Assembly: GCA_937895515.1 (NCBI GenBank)
Contig: CALAYS010000011.1
Location: 1 to 64,000 of the forward strand
Length of the DNA stretch: 64,000 bases
Direction of reading: 5' to 3'
Source: an uncultured bacterium
GTDB lineage: Bacteria; Patescibacteriota; Minisyncoccia; Phycocordibacterales; UBA9973
Shown: piece by piece, positions 44,023 to 52,573 of the stretch
Layout of the letters: every line of letters starts with the position of its first letter
Position numbering within the stretch: the stretch's first letter is position 1
The notes under the pieces: generated by a model
Seen by the model: the letters and a program-made list of their open reading frames with translations, nothing else
The model's database searches: none
Told to the model about the DNA's origin: nothing
Position numbers and translations under genes: made by a program

Positions 44023-45093
44023 TTATTTATTAAAATAATTAATCTTCATTGCAGTTTTAACTTCTTGCATTACAATACTGGCATGAGATCGTGCAGAATT
44101 TGTTCCATCTTCTAGGATTTTTTCAACTTCATCCATATTTTTTGCAAGTTCTTCACGTTTTTCGCGAATAGGTTTAATTATGTTTTCCAGTACATCAATT
44201 AGTCTTTTTTTAATGACAACATCACCTAGTCCACCAGCACGATACTTCATTTTTAATTCTTCAACTTCATCTTTATTAGGATCAAAAATATCAAGATAAG
44301 TAAAAACAACATTGCCTTTGACTTGACCAGGGTCTTCTACGCGAAGATGGTTAGGGTCAGTATACATACTCATAACTTGCTTTGTTATTTGATCATAAGA
44401 GTCGGACAAATAAATACAATTACCAAGCGATTTGGACATTTTTGCATTACCGTCGGTTCCAACAAGACGCGAAACATCACTAGTGATGTGATTTATTTTT
44501 CCAAAAACTTCACCATAAAAAGCATTGAATTTATTTGCAATTTTATTAGCTTGTTCAAGAACTGGTAATTGGTCAATTCCAACTGGCACAGTATTAGCCT
44601 TGAAAGCTAATATATCCGCAGTTTGAGAAACTGGATAAGCCAAGAACCCTAGTGGCATGCCTTGTTCATTTGTATTTTCAGTGTCAGCTTCTTCATCAAA
44701 TTTAGTATTTAAATTAAAGCCTCGCTCTTTTGATTCACTTTTAATTGTTGGGTTGTGAGATAGTTGTTGTACAGTAACCAAATTCATAAAAAACACAGTT
44801 AGCTCAGCAATTTCAGGAATTTGAGATTGTAGGAAAAATGTAGTTTTTTCTGGATCCACTCCACAAGCTAGATTATCTAACACAACTTCTAGTACATTTG
44901 AACGGACTTTTTCTGGATTGTCAGCATTGTCGGTTAGTGCCTGAACATCGGCCACCATATAATAGGCTTTGTCGGATTGGTCTTGTAGACGAACGCGGTT
45001 TTGAATTGACCCAACATAATGCCCAAGATGCAGCCGCCCCGTTGGCCGGTCACCAGTAAGAACTATTGTTTGTGAATTTAAATTCTTTGTCAT
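44023..45093 (-). CDS. trpS: tryptophanyl-tRNA synthetase
   Basis: The 356-residue protein has the class I synthetase motifs: GRLHLGHYVGS (HIGH-like) and GNAKMSKSLGNCI (KMSKS). FFLQSQIPEIAELT and PVGIDQLPVLEQAN are also as in bacterial TrpRS. It charges tRNA(Trp). Promoter: TACTAT 6 bases before the ATG. It is followed by the TrpR-like gene, suggesting self-regulation of Trp-tRNA supply. Confidence 0.96.
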   Translation of the reverse strand: MTKNLNSQTIVLTGDRPTGRLHLGHYVGSIQNRVRLQDQSDKAYYMVADVQALTDNADNPEKVRSNVLEVVLDNLACGVDPEKTTFFLQSQIPEIAELTVFFMNLVTVQQLSHNPTIKSESKERGFNLNTKFDEEADTENTNEQGMPLGFLAYPVSQTADILAFKANTVPVGIDQLPVLEQANKIANKFNAFYGEVFGKINHITSDVSRLVGTDGNAKMSKSLGNCIYLSDSYDQITKQVMSMYTDPNHLRVEDPGQVKGNVVFTYLDIFDPNKDEVEELKMKYRAGGLGDVVIKKRLIDVLENIIKPIREKREELAKNMDEVEKILEDGTNSARSHASIVMQEVKTAMKINYFNK

Positions 45094-45099
45094 AGTCTA

Positions 45100-45105
45100 A
45101 TAGTA
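45100..45105 (-). promoter_or_regulatory. -10 box of trpS, leaderless spacing
   Basis: TACTAT on the minus strand, exactly 6 bases before the trpS ATG. The overlapping region would be the natural place for a TrpR-like operator; I found no clear palindrome there. Confidence 0.5.
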
Positions 45106-45133
45106 CACCAAAACACACTTTTGGGCAAATAAA

Positions 45134-45155
45134 AAACCAGCTTATTCAGCTGGCC
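45134..45155 (-). terminator. intrinsic terminator
   Basis: CCAGCT / AGCTGG stem (45137-45142 with 45148-45153) with a T run on the minus strand, ending the 88-residue gene. Confidence 0.8.
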
Positions 45156-45179
45156 ATGATTTTAATAAACCATGAAAAA

Positions 45180-45446
45180 TTAGATTCTTTGAAGAAAGTA
45201 AACCGATGTTTCGGTATTGATAATGAAATCGTTACCGTTAGTTTCAATAATCCCAGAAACTGCTGTAGTGTTAAAAGATGTATTGTTTAATACCACTGCA
45301 TGACCGGTTTTTAAGTCATCTTTTAAATTACCATAAGAAGTTGAACCGGGTTTTACTTGACTTGGTTTAAAAGCCAAGCATTTTGTGATTTTTACCATTG
45401 TACCTGCAGGCAAGTACACTTTTGGTGTGATTTTGATTTGATTCAT
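45180..45446 (-). CDS. small protein of unknown function
   Basis: The 88-residue product starts MNQIKITPKVYLPAGTMVKITKCLAF and has alternating hydrophobic and polar strands (AVVLNNTSF, GIIETNGNDFIINTETSVYFL), suggesting a small beta-barrel-like fold. There is no signal peptide or membrane helix. No family is recognised. It is an isolated gene with its own terminator. Confidence 0.65.
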   Translation of the reverse strand: MNQIKITPKVYLPAGTMVKITKCLAFKPSQVKPGSTSYGNLKDDLKTGHAVVLNNTSFNTTAVSGIIETNGNDFIINTETSVYFLQRI

Positions 45447-45592
45447 TTTTAAATAATTAATTTGTTTAAATTAGTACACATAATAACATATTATATACTA
45501 AAAGTCAATCCATCTTATTTTCCCTTAATATCCCCTTTTATTCCCCAAAAGTAAGAATTGGGAATATGACTAAATATGTTATATTTAAAACT

Positions 45593-47026
45593 ATGTCAGA
45601 CCGAGATAATAAAAACTACAAAAAGAAAGGTTACCCGGAAAATCACAAAGCTGATACTGGGTCTCGTATTCCACCACAAAGTCTTGATGCTGAGCGGGCT
45701 GTATTGGGCTCTATAATGCTCCGTACTGAAGCATTTCATGAAGCATCAGATATATTAACCCCGGACATGTTCTATGCTCATAAGCATGGAATAATATTTG
45801 ATGCGATTCTTAATTTATCTAAAAATAGTGAGCCCATAGATGTACTTACATTAACTGAAAAACTTCGTGAAATGGGTCAACTAGATACTGTTGGTGGTCA
45901 ACTATATGTTGCATCATTAACCGAAGGTATACCCAGTGCTACTCATGCAACATACTATGCTCAAACAGTATATAAAAAAGCTATGTTACGGTCTTTAATA
46001 GAAGCTGGTAGCGACATTGGTGAAATGGGTCACAGTGACCCAGAAGATATTACCGAGGCACTCGACAATGCAGAAAAAAGAGTTTTTGAAGTGACTTCCC
46101 GCCCTGGTGCACAAAAATTTGTACCCATGAGCTCAATGATTGATGAAGCTTGGCAAAGATTTGATAAACTATCGGAATCCGAACATGAACTACGTGGTGT
46201 ACCAACAGGATATAAAGATTTAGACAATTTACTGGCAGGGTTTCAAAAGTCGGACTTGATTATTTTAGCTGCTAGACCATCTGTTGGTAAAACAACATTA
46301 GCTATGGATATAGCTAGAAATGTAGCTGTTAAAAACAATGTACCTGTTGGAATTTTTTCATTGGAAATGAGTTCACAACAATTAGTTGACCGTATGCTTG
46401 CAGCCGAGGCTAGAGTATCATCATGGCACCTAAGAACTGGTAATTTAAAAAACGATAACGACTATACTACACTACAAGAAGCATTAGCTCGTATGGCTAA
46501 AGCACCTCTTTATATTGATGATTTTGCGGGTAACACTATTGCTCGTATGCGGTCCATTGCTCGTAAATTAAAAGCTGAACACGGGCTGGGATTAATTGTA
46601 GTAGACTATTTACAATTAATCATTACATCTAAAAACTATGACAGTATGGTAAACCAAGTTACTGAAATTTCCCGTTCTTTAAAACAACTAGCGAAAGAAT
46701 TAGATGTACCTGTATTGGCACTGTCTCAATTGTCTCGTGCTGTTGAACAGCGTGGAGGTAAACCAAGACTTTCCGATTTGCGTGATTCTGGATCTATTGA
46801 ACAAGACGCCGATGTGGTTATATTTATTCACCGTGAAGACAAAGGCAAAGACGAAAACGAGCGTACTAACATTGCCGAAATTTTAATTGAAAAACACCGT
46901 AACGGTCCAACTGGTAGAATTGAACTATACTTTGATGATAAGACAACATCATTCCTGCCGATTGACAAAACTGGTGAACAATATGGTTCCGTTAACCCAA
47001 GAGAAACAGGATTAGAAGGTTTTTAA
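45593..47026 (+). CDS. dnaB: replicative DNA helicase DnaB
   Basis: The 477-residue protein has the N-terminal DnaB domain (RIPPQSLDAERAVLGSIMLR) and the RecA-like C-terminal domain: AARPSVGKTTLAMDIARN (Walker A), GLIVVDYLQLI (Walker B) and ALSQLSRAVEQRGGKPRLSDLRDSGSIEQDADVV. It unwinds DNA at the replication fork as a hexamer. An upstream ATG at 45566 adds 9 residues, but TATATT lies between them, 7 bases before the ATG at 45593, so I prefer the latter. Confidence 0.95.
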   Translation: MSDRDNKNYKKKGYPENHKADTGSRIPPQSLDAERAVLGSIMLRTEAFHEASDILTPDMFYAHKHGIIFDAILNLSKNSEPIDVLTLTEKLREMGQLDTVGGQLYVASLTEGIPSATHATYYAQTVYKKAMLRSLIEAGSDIGEMGHSDPEDITEALDNAEKRVFEVTSRPGAQKFVPMSSMIDEAWQRFDKLSESEHELRGVPTGYKDLDNLLAGFQKSDLIILAARPSVGKTTLAMDIARNVAVKNNVPVGIFSLEMSSQQLVDRMLAAEARVSSWHLRTGNLKNDNDYTTLQEALARMAKAPLYIDDFAGNTIARMRSIARKLKAEHGLGLIVVDYLQLIITSKNYDSMVNQVTEISRSLKQLAKELDVPVLALSQLSRAVEQRGGKPRLSDLRDSGSIEQDADVVIFIHREDKGKDENERTNIAEILIEKHRNGPTGRIELYFDDKTTSFLPIDKTGEQYGSVNPRETGLEGF

Positions 47027-47032
47027 TAAATT

Positions 47033-47665
47033 ATGGGAAATACAAATATTGATAATTTAATAAAAATTTTAGGTAAATTACCCGGTGTTGGCCCACGCCA
47101 AGCACGGCGTTTTGCTTATAGTTTAACAAGACATAATGGTATTTTAGCTAATGAACTAGTAAATACATTAAATGGTTTAAAGGGACATATTTTTAGTTGT
47201 AGTTTATGTGGGGCAACAAGTCTTGGTTCTGGACCAGTGTGTAATGTATGTATTAGTGAAAATAGAAACCCTAAAATCCTAACACTAGTTGCAAACCAAG
47301 AAGACTATGATTCGCTATATACTATAGAATCATACCGTGGGATGCTCTCTATTGTTCCATTCCCTATTAAAATTGAAATGGCAGAAAATATTAATGTCAT
47401 AGAAAAAAGCTATATTCCAAAAACAATAGAATACTGGATGGGAAAAGGACTAGAAGAAATTATTTTAGCTTTTCCAATATCACCCGAAGGTGAAGTTATG
47501 GAATCAATGATGTTAGATTATTTAGAAACTATTAATGACAAATTAGCTAATAACAAAACCACAATTACCACACTGGGCCGTGGAATGTCTCTTGGGGCAA
47601 GACTATCTGAATCCGACGACGAAACAATAAGATACGCGATAGATAATCGAAAAAGAGCGATATAG
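47033..47665 (+). CDS. recR: recombination protein RecR
   Basis: The 210-residue protein has the helix-hairpin-helix LGKLPGVGPRQARRFAY, the zinc finger CSLCGATSLGSGPVCNVC and a Toprim domain (LTLVANQEDYDSLYTIE, followed by a GRGMSLGARLSESDDETI end). It binds gapped DNA with RecO in RecF-type repair. It begins 6 bases after dnaB and is read with it. Confidence 0.95.
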   Translation: MGNTNIDNLIKILGKLPGVGPRQARRFAYSLTRHNGILANELVNTLNGLKGHIFSCSLCGATSLGSGPVCNVCISENRNPKILTLVANQEDYDSLYTIESYRGMLSIVPFPIKIEMAENINVIEKSYIPKTIEYWMGKGLEEIILAFPISPEGEVMESMMLDYLETINDKLANNKTTITTLGRGMSLGARLSESDDETIRYAIDNRKRAI

Positions 47666-47671
47666 AAAAAC

Positions 47672-47699
47672 TTGACATTTATAGATAAATTGCTATAAT
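47672..47699 (+). promoter_or_regulatory. strong consensus promoter
   Basis: TTGACA at 47672-47677 and TATAAT at 47694-47699, 16 bases apart, preceded by TGC at the extended -10 position. Both elements are perfect consensus, the best promoter in the window, and it drives only a short transcript. Confidence 0.85.
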
Positions 47700-47705
47700 A
47701 ATAAT

Positions 47706-47830
47706 GAAAGTGTTCTTATGCCGGAGCATATCGGTTATGCAACCTCCATATTGCATGTGAAAATTGTCCTTAAAGTATATGTTACCCGTAACCCTTTCCC
47801 CTTTTCCTATTAAGGAAAAGGGTTATTTTT
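47706..47830 (+). ncRNA. probable short structured RNA of unknown family
   Basis: A perfect promoter starts a transcript of about 120 nt that ends at a strong hairpin terminator with no convincing gene between them. Two mutually exclusive short hairpins are possible (GCATA/TATGC and ATGCAA/TTGCAT, sharing the TATGCAA segment). I do not recognise SRP RNA, tmRNA, RNase P or 6S motifs. A 31-codon frame (ATG at 47718, into the terminator) exists but runs through the hairpin, so a leader peptide is less likely. Confidence 0.6.
47799..47830 (+). terminator. intrinsic terminator
   Basis: A 10-base perfect stem CCCTTTTCCT / AGGAAAAGGG with loop ATTA (47799-47808 and 47813-47822), then a T-rich tail. 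Confidence 0.9.
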
Positions 47831-48399
47831 TATTTTAATTTATATACCCTAACCTTAGCTGGGCGTATTATAGAGTCTTTATTGCGGTAGCCTTTTTGGA
47901 TTAGTTTAGCAACCAAGCCATCTAATTTCTGATCATCAGTATCTACAGTTTCTACTGCATCATGAATATTGTGGTCCAGCATATCACCCACATTTGGAGA
48001 TATAGTTTGTATGCCACTTTCTTCTAAAAATTTTATGCCTTCATTAAAAATATATTCTATACCCGTGCGCCAATTTGCATCCACACTATTCCAAGCATTG
48101 GTATTACTTTTTGCCATTTCGTAAGTATCTAGCATTTTAATAACCCCCGCTAAGCCTTTTTCAAACCCAATTGCGCGAGCGCGAGTTATACGCGCCTCTT
48201 CGTCCCTTTTATAGTTTACAAAATCTGCGCGCTCTTTTTGCCAATTCAAAAGGTATTCATCCCGCTCGGCAGATAATTTATCGATCTTTTCTTTTTGTTT
48301 ATTTAATTTACTTTCACCAGACAAAGTACTACCGCCTGAATTTTCTTCATCCGGAGTAAAGGTTATATCATCATTTAGTATTTCTTCATTGTTATCCAT
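47830..48399 (-). CDS. grpE: nucleotide exchange factor GrpE
   Basis: The 189-residue protein has an acidic N-terminal tail, a long coiled coil (KEKIDKLSAERDEYLLNWQKERADFVNYKRDEEARI) and a C-terminal beta domain (GDMLDHNIHDAVETV, IQKGYRNKDSIIRPAKVRVYKL), which is the GrpE pattern. It releases ADP from DnaK. DnaK and DnaJ are not in the window. A TATACT box is directly before the first ATG (48408), so I chose the ATG at 48399 (9 bases after it) as the start. Confidence 0.92.
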   Translation of the reverse strand: MDNNEEILNDDITFTPDEENSGGSTLSGESKLNKQKEKIDKLSAERDEYLLNWQKERADFVNYKRDEEARITRARAIGFEKGLAGVIKMLDTYEMAKSNTNAWNSVDANWRTGIEYIFNEGIKFLEESGIQTISPNVGDMLDHNIHDAVETVDTDDQKLDGLVAKLIQKGYRNKDSIIRPAKVRVYKLK

Positions 48400-48417
48400 A
48401 GTGGGCATAGTATAACA

Positions 48418-48447
48418 AAAAATCCCCTTAAAGTTAAGAGGATTTTT
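48418..48447 (-). terminator. intrinsic terminator of the ribosomal operon
   Basis: AAATCCcCTTAA / TTAAGaGGATTT stem with a T run on the minus strand, just past the rpsI stop. Confidence 0.85.
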
Positions 48448-48453
48448 GTTGTA

Positions 48454-48870
48454 CTAACGTTTTGACCATTGTGGAGATTTACGAGCTTTTTTAAGACCGA
48501 ATTTACGTCTTTCTTTTGCACGAGGGTCTCTTTTAAGGAAACCAAGTTTTTTAACTTTACCTTTTGTATCTTCATCAAATGAAGCCAAAATTCGAGCAAT
48601 ACCATGACGCACAGCTTCAGCTTGTCCATGAATACCACCACCTTTGGTTGTAACTACAATGTCGTACTTTTCAGTAGTCTTTGTTTTACTAACTGGATCA
48701 TGAATAACTTTTTGTAGTTCAGCAGTTGGAAAATATTCACTACTTTTTTTACCATTGATAGTAAAAGTATTACTACCGTCTTGGTAAATTTTAACTACAG
48801 CAGTTGCTGTTTTTCGGCGACCAATCGCACGAATGTATTTTTTGTCTGTTGTTGTTTTTTTTGCTTCCAT
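48454..48870 (-). CDS. rpsI: 30S ribosomal protein S9
   Basis: The 138-residue protein has RAIGRRKTATAVVKIY near the start, KGGGIHGQAEAVRHGIARIL and the basic C-terminal tail FLKRDPRAKERRKFGLKKARKSPQWSKR that reaches the P-site tRNA. It directly follows rplM and ends the ribosomal operon. Confidence 0.97.
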   Translation of the reverse strand: MEAKKTTTDKKYIRAIGRRKTATAVVKIYQDGSNTFTINGKKSSEYFPTAELQKVIHDPVSKTKTTEKYDIVVTTKGGGIHGQAEAVRHGIARILASFDEDTKGKVKKLGFLKRDPRAKERRKFGLKKARKSPQWSKR

Positions 48871-48871
48871 A

Positions 48872-49237
48872 TTATTCTGTAATCTTTAAATTATTCATCA
48901 TCGGTTGACGAAGACGATTTGCAGGTAACATATTATAAACTGCAAGACGAATTAATTCAGCATAACCTTTTTTAGCGATTATAGCTTCATTATTTTTATA
49001 AGTCAGTCCTCCTGGATATCCAGAATATTTTTCATGCATAGTTTCTTTCTTGCGTTTGTCAGTCATAGACAATTTACTTGCATTTATGACATTAACTTTT
49101 GCACCTGAAAGAATATGACGTTCATATCCTGTGGTCATTTTACCTTGAAGCATTTTGGCAATTTCAGAACACATTCGTCCTAAAACTTGGCCTGTAGCAT
49201 CAACATTATATACTTCTGATTTTTGTTTCTTTTCCAT
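48872..49237 (-). CDS. rplM: 50S ribosomal protein L13
   Basis: The 121-residue protein has YNVDATGQVLGRMCSEIAKMLQGK, GAKVNVINASKL, the HEKYSGYPGG motif and the C-terminal YNMLPANRLRQPMMNNLKI, all standard for L13. The earlier in-frame non-preferred start would overlap rplQ; the ATG at 49237 starts 5 bases after its stop. Confidence 0.96.
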   Translation of the reverse strand: MEKKQKSEVYNVDATGQVLGRMCSEIAKMLQGKMTTGYERHILSGAKVNVINASKLSMTDKRKKETMHEKYSGYPGGLTYKNNEAIIAKKGYAELIRLAVYNMLPANRLRQPMMNNLKITE

Positions 49238-49241
49238 ATTA

Positions 49242-49595
49242 TTATACAAATTCAATGCGAGCCATAAGAGCCGCGTCCCCTAGTCTTTGAGGAAGTTTAT
49301 AAATACGAACATATCCACCATTACGAGATTCATACTTGGTAGCTAATACATCCATAATTTTACTAGCAACGGCTTCATTGTTATCAAGTCTTGCTAATAA
49401 ATCACGACGAGCAGCTAAAGTCTTCTTCTTTCCGGTAGTAATCATTTTTTCAACAAATGGTCTTAGCTCGCGAGCTTTGGCATCTGTTGTTGTGATGGCG
49501 TCATGTGTTACCAAAGCAACAGCCAGACTCTTTAGAAGAGCTCGGCGTTGGCTGGCTGGTCGGCCAAATTTACGGTTAGCGTTGTGGTGTCTCAT
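49242..49595 (-). CDS. rplQ: 50S ribosomal protein L17
   Basis: The 117-residue protein begins MRHHNANRKFGRPASQRRALLKSLAVAL and includes TTDAKARELRPFVEKMIT, the L17 signature, and RNGGYVRIYKLPQRLGDAALMARIEFV. It follows rpoA by 1 base, as in most bacteria. Confidence 0.97.
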   Translation of the reverse strand: MRHHNANRKFGRPASQRRALLKSLAVALVTHDAITTTDAKARELRPFVEKMITTGKKKTLAARRDLLARLDNNEAVASKIMDVLATKYESRNGGYVRIYKLPQRLGDAALMARIEFV

Positions 49596-49596
49596 A

Positions 49597-50580
49597 TTAT
49601 TCCTTTAGGGTTATTCCAAAATTACTTAGTATATTCTTAATTTCTGTGATGCCTTTTTCTCCAATACCATCGATATCAAGCAGGTCATCTTTTTTCTTTC
49701 TTGCGATTCCACCAACAGTACGAATATTTGCATTTTGAAGTGCAGTTAAAATTCGTGAAGAGAATCCAAGTGTATCAATGCGTGTTTTTAAAATATCAGT
49801 AAATTCTCCTTCTGGAGCAGATGCAGTTTTATTTGTATCTTCAGTAGAACTGTCAGTTACTGTTTCTTCATCGTTAGCTAGATGACGGATTTCATGTTCC
49901 AGCATTGCATCTAATTGTTCAATCATTATTCGAATAGAACGATTTAATGCTTCGCGAGGTGTTACAGAACCATCAGTTTCGATAGAAATACGCAACCGAT
50001 TGTGATTAGTATTGTCTCCAACACGCATGTTTTCAACTTCGTAAGAAACTCGGCGGATAGGTGTAAAAATTGCATCAATAGCAATAGTTCCAATTTCTAC
50101 CTTTGAACGTTGATGTTCTTCTTTTGTTACGAAACCAAGACCACGCTCTACGCGCATAGTTACAAAAAGTGTTGCAGACTTGTCAGTAGTTTCAGCAATG
50201 TATAAATCTTTGTTTAATACTTCAACTTGAGAACTAGTTTTAATATCTGCAGCTGTAACTGTTTTTGCACCTTTGATTTCAAGAGTTATCTCTTGTGGTT
50301 CATCTGAATGAAGTTTTAAACGTAATTGTTTTAAATGAAGAATCATTGTAATGACGTCTTCTTTTACTCCATCAATAACAGAAAATTCATGTTGTACACC
50401 ATCAATTTTAATTGATGTAATCGCAGCGCCAGGAAGTGATGATAGGATTATTCGGCGAAGTGAGTTACCAAGTGTGTGCCCATAACCTGGATACAGGTTA
50501 TCAATCTCAAAGACACCTTTAAATGGTTCGTCTTTAATAGCGCGAGGCTTTGTAGGAAGGATTATAGAATATTCATGCAT
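49597..50580 (-). CDS. rpoA: RNA polymerase alpha subunit
   Basis: The 327-residue protein has the N-terminal dimerisation domain (GVFEIDNLYPGYGHTLGNSLRRIILSSLPGAAIT), an insert domain and the C-terminal alphaCTD with helix-hairpin-helix motifs (LGFSSRILTALQNANIRTVGGIARK). The linker between them is acidic and Thr/Ser-rich (about 235-260). A TTG four codons upstream could extend it; the ATG at 50580 matches the family start (MHEYSIILPTKP). Confidence 0.97.
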   Translation of the reverse strand: MHEYSIILPTKPRAIKDEPFKGVFEIDNLYPGYGHTLGNSLRRIILSSLPGAAITSIKIDGVQHEFSVIDGVKEDVITMILHLKQLRLKLHSDEPQEITLEIKGAKTVTAADIKTSSQVEVLNKDLYIAETTDKSATLFVTMRVERGLGFVTKEEHQRSKVEIGTIAIDAIFTPIRRVSYEVENMRVGDNTNHNRLRISIETDGSVTPREALNRSIRIMIEQLDAMLEHEIRHLANDEETVTDSSTEDTNKTASAPEGEFTDILKTRIDTLGFSSRILTALQNANIRTVGGIARKKKDDLLDIDGIGEKGITEIKNILSNFGITLKE

Positions 50581-50611
50581 ATGTCGTAACAATATATAAG
50601 CTAATAATTAA

Positions 50612-51217
50612 TTAACGACTATAGAACTCGATCACCTTGTTAAAATCAAACCCACTATCTACCATCTTGGGTTTACCTTTTACTTTCCCGGACAAACTAT
50701 CAACTGACAAACTAAGCCATGGTGCAATAGATGCATCTTTAACTTTATTTGCCATATCCAAGAACATAACAGATCCTTTACTACCAGCGCGAACAGTAAT
50801 TTCATCGCCTTCTTTCAAGGCATATGAAGGAACAGTAGTACGCACACCATTAACACAAAAATGTCCGTGTGATGCCATTTGTCTTGCCATACGACGTGTA
50901 GGAGCAAAACCAAGTCTGTACACTACATTGTCCAATCTTGATTCTAGTTGACTAGCTAGCATTTCTGCTGGAATAACTCCACGAGTTTTTGTACTAACTT
51001 TAACGTAGTTTGAAAATTGCTTTTCAGATACACCGTAAGAAAAACGAATACGTTGTTTTTCGTACATTTGTTCAGCATAACCTGAAAGTGGCTTAGGGCG
51101 TTTTGCACCTTTTTTACTACGACGGTTAAGAGAATCTGCAAATTTAGCAGTTTGAGTTTTTTCAAAAACGTGGGCGCCAAGACGGCGAGCTATTTTATAT
51201 TTCTTTACTGTTTTCAT
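50612..51217 (-). CDS. rpsD: 30S ribosomal protein S4
   Basis: The 201-residue protein has the N-terminal S4 domain (QMYEKQRIRFSYGVSEKQFSNYV) and the RNA-binding S4 motif SRLDNVVYRLGFAPTRRMARQMASHGHFCVNGVR. The usual N-terminal zinc-binding cysteines are absent, giving a Cys-minus form. It sits between rpsK and rpoA. Confidence 0.97.
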   Translation of the reverse strand: MKTVKKYKIARRLGAHVFEKTQTAKFADSLNRRSKKGAKRPKPLSGYAEQMYEKQRIRFSYGVSEKQFSNYVKVSTKTRGVIPAEMLASQLESRLDNVVYRLGFAPTRRMARQMASHGHFCVNGVRTTVPSYALKEGDEITVRAGSKGSVMFLDMANKVKDASIAPWLSLSVDSLSGKVKGKPKMVDSGFDFNKVIEFYSR

Positions 51218-51224
51218 ATATTAT

Positions 51225-51662
51225 TTAAACGCGTCGTGGCTTCTTAGGTTTAGGACCATTGTGTGGAACAGGTGTTGCATCACGAATAGCACTAATTTCA
51301 ATATCAAACGCATTGAATGAACGAATGACAGGCTCACGACCAGAACCAACCCCAACAATAACGACGTCAACTTCTTTAATTCCCATAGCACGAGCTTTTT
51401 CACCTAATACTTCTCCAACTTTTGTAGCTGCAAAAGGAGTACCTTTTTTAGCACCTTTGAATCCTAGTGATCCAGCTGATGACCAAAACAAAGTATTTCC
51501 TGTTTTATCAGAAACAAGAGCTTTTGTGTTATTAAATGTAGCATCAATGTGAAGTGTACCGCTCACAACTTTCTTTTTGGGCACGCGGACAGAATTAGAA
51601 GTTCGTGCAACTCCTTCGTTCTGTGATCCTTCATTTTTATTTTTAATCTTTAATTTCCCCAT
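51225..51662 (-). CDS. rpsK: 30S ribosomal protein S11
   Basis: The 145-residue protein has GTLHIDATFNNTKALVSDKTGN, SAGSLGFKGAKKGTPFAATKVGE and the C-terminal DATPVPHNGPKPKKPRRV. The N-terminal 30 residues are a basic extension (MGKLKIKNKNEGSQNEG). Standard place between rpsM and rpsD. Confidence 0.97.
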   Translation of the reverse strand: MGKLKIKNKNEGSQNEGVARTSNSVRVPKKKVVSGTLHIDATFNNTKALVSDKTGNTLFWSSAGSLGFKGAKKGTPFAATKVGEVLGEKARAMGIKEVDVVIVGVGSGREPVIRSFNAFDIEISAIRDATPVPHNGPKPKKPRRV

Positions 51663-51725
51663 AGATAAATGTAACTATTAATATGTGCAAAGTAGAATGT
51701 GGTCAATATTGTTCGTTAGACTTTA

Positions 51726-52106
51726 TTAAGTCTTACTTTCTTTTCGGCGACCACTACCCATAGTAGCGCGAACGTTTCCACGAAGAGTTCGTGAGTTTGT
51801 TTTTGTGCGCTGTCCACGGACAGGTAGCTTCTTAGCATGACGAGTGCCTCGATAAGACTTGATGTCTTTAAGCCGTTTTATATTACCAGAAATCTCTCGT
51901 TTAAGGTTACCTTCGATCTTCATGTCTTCGATAACGCGACGGATCGCATTTTCTTGGTCCATAGTAAGATCACCTGGTTTAGCACTTGGTGAAATATTTT
52001 GTGCTGCGAGAACTTTCTCTGCAGTCTTTCGCCCAATACCAAAAAGTACGGTAAGACCGATATCAAGATGTTTTTCTGCTGGAATTGTGATACCTAAAAT
52101 ACGCAT
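51726..52106 (-). CDS. rpsM: 30S ribosomal protein S13
   Basis: The 126-residue protein has RILGITIPAEKHLDIGLTVLFGIGRKTAEKVL (HhH region), RREISGNIKRLKDIKSYRG and the basic tail RTKTNSRTLRGNVRATMGSGRRKESKT. It contacts the P-site tRNA. It starts 2 bases after rpmJ. Confidence 0.97.
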   Translation of the reverse strand: MRILGITIPAEKHLDIGLTVLFGIGRKTAEKVLAAQNISPSAKPGDLTMDQENAIRRVIEDMKIEGNLKREISGNIKRLKDIKSYRGTRHAKKLPVRGQRTKTNSRTLRGNVRATMGSGRRKESKT

Positions 52107-52108
52107 AA

Positions 52109-52225
52109 CTAACCTTGTTTTTGTTTAAACTTAGGATTCTTTTTGTTGATAATGTAAAGTCGTCCGCGTCGGCGAACAATTTTGTCTTCAGGACTACGCT
52201 TTTTAAGTGATGATTTGACCTTCAT
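52109..52225 (-). CDS. rpmJ: 50S ribosomal protein L36, zinc-free form
   Basis: A 38-residue reading frame, [20 protein letters not shown] and so on, ending [10 protein letters not shown], is the L36 pattern. None of the Cys/His zinc ligands of the standard protein (CRNCK, C near position 27, H near 32) is present, so it is a C-minus type. It was easy to overlook because of its length. Position between infA and rpsM is the standard order. Confidence 0.94.
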   Translation of the reverse strand: MKVKSSLKKRSPEDKIVRRRGRLYIINKKNPKFKQKQG

Positions 52226-52229
52226 ACAA

Positions 52230-52445
52230 TTATAATCTGCGAACAATTCGATGGCGATTGCCTATCGGATCTTCCACCATTTCTACTTTGTCACCAATAA
52301 TAACTTTGATACGATGCATTCGCATTTTTCCAGCCAAGTACGCGATAATTATTTTACCGTCGTCTAAACTAATACGAAACATTACATTAGGTAATGCTTC
52401 TATAACCGTTCCTTGGATGAGCGTTTCGTTTTCTTTGTTACTCAT
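52230..52445 (-). CDS. infA: translation initiation factor IF-1
   Basis: The 71-residue OB-fold protein has [49 protein letters not shown], followed by a basic end ([10 protein letters not shown]). It is the first gene of the ribosomal operon, with rpmJ 4 bases after it. Confidence 0.97.
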   Translation of the reverse strand: MSNKENETLIQGTVIEALPNVMFRISLDDGKIIIAYLAGKMRMHRIKVIIGDKVEMVEDPIGNRHRIVRRL

Positions 52446-52573
52446 GGTATGACACTAATAAACAGAATAGCAAAAATTTATAAATAAGTCAAATATATCC
52501 CCTGTAACGGGCATTATTTAAAAGGGATATAAAAAACTATAAAAATAAAACCCAAAAATAGTTTAAAAACAAA

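Noticed and set aside
47718..47812. 31-codon frame in the short RNA between recR and grpE
   Set aside because: It runs into the terminator stem and has no homology-like features; an RNA is the simpler reading.
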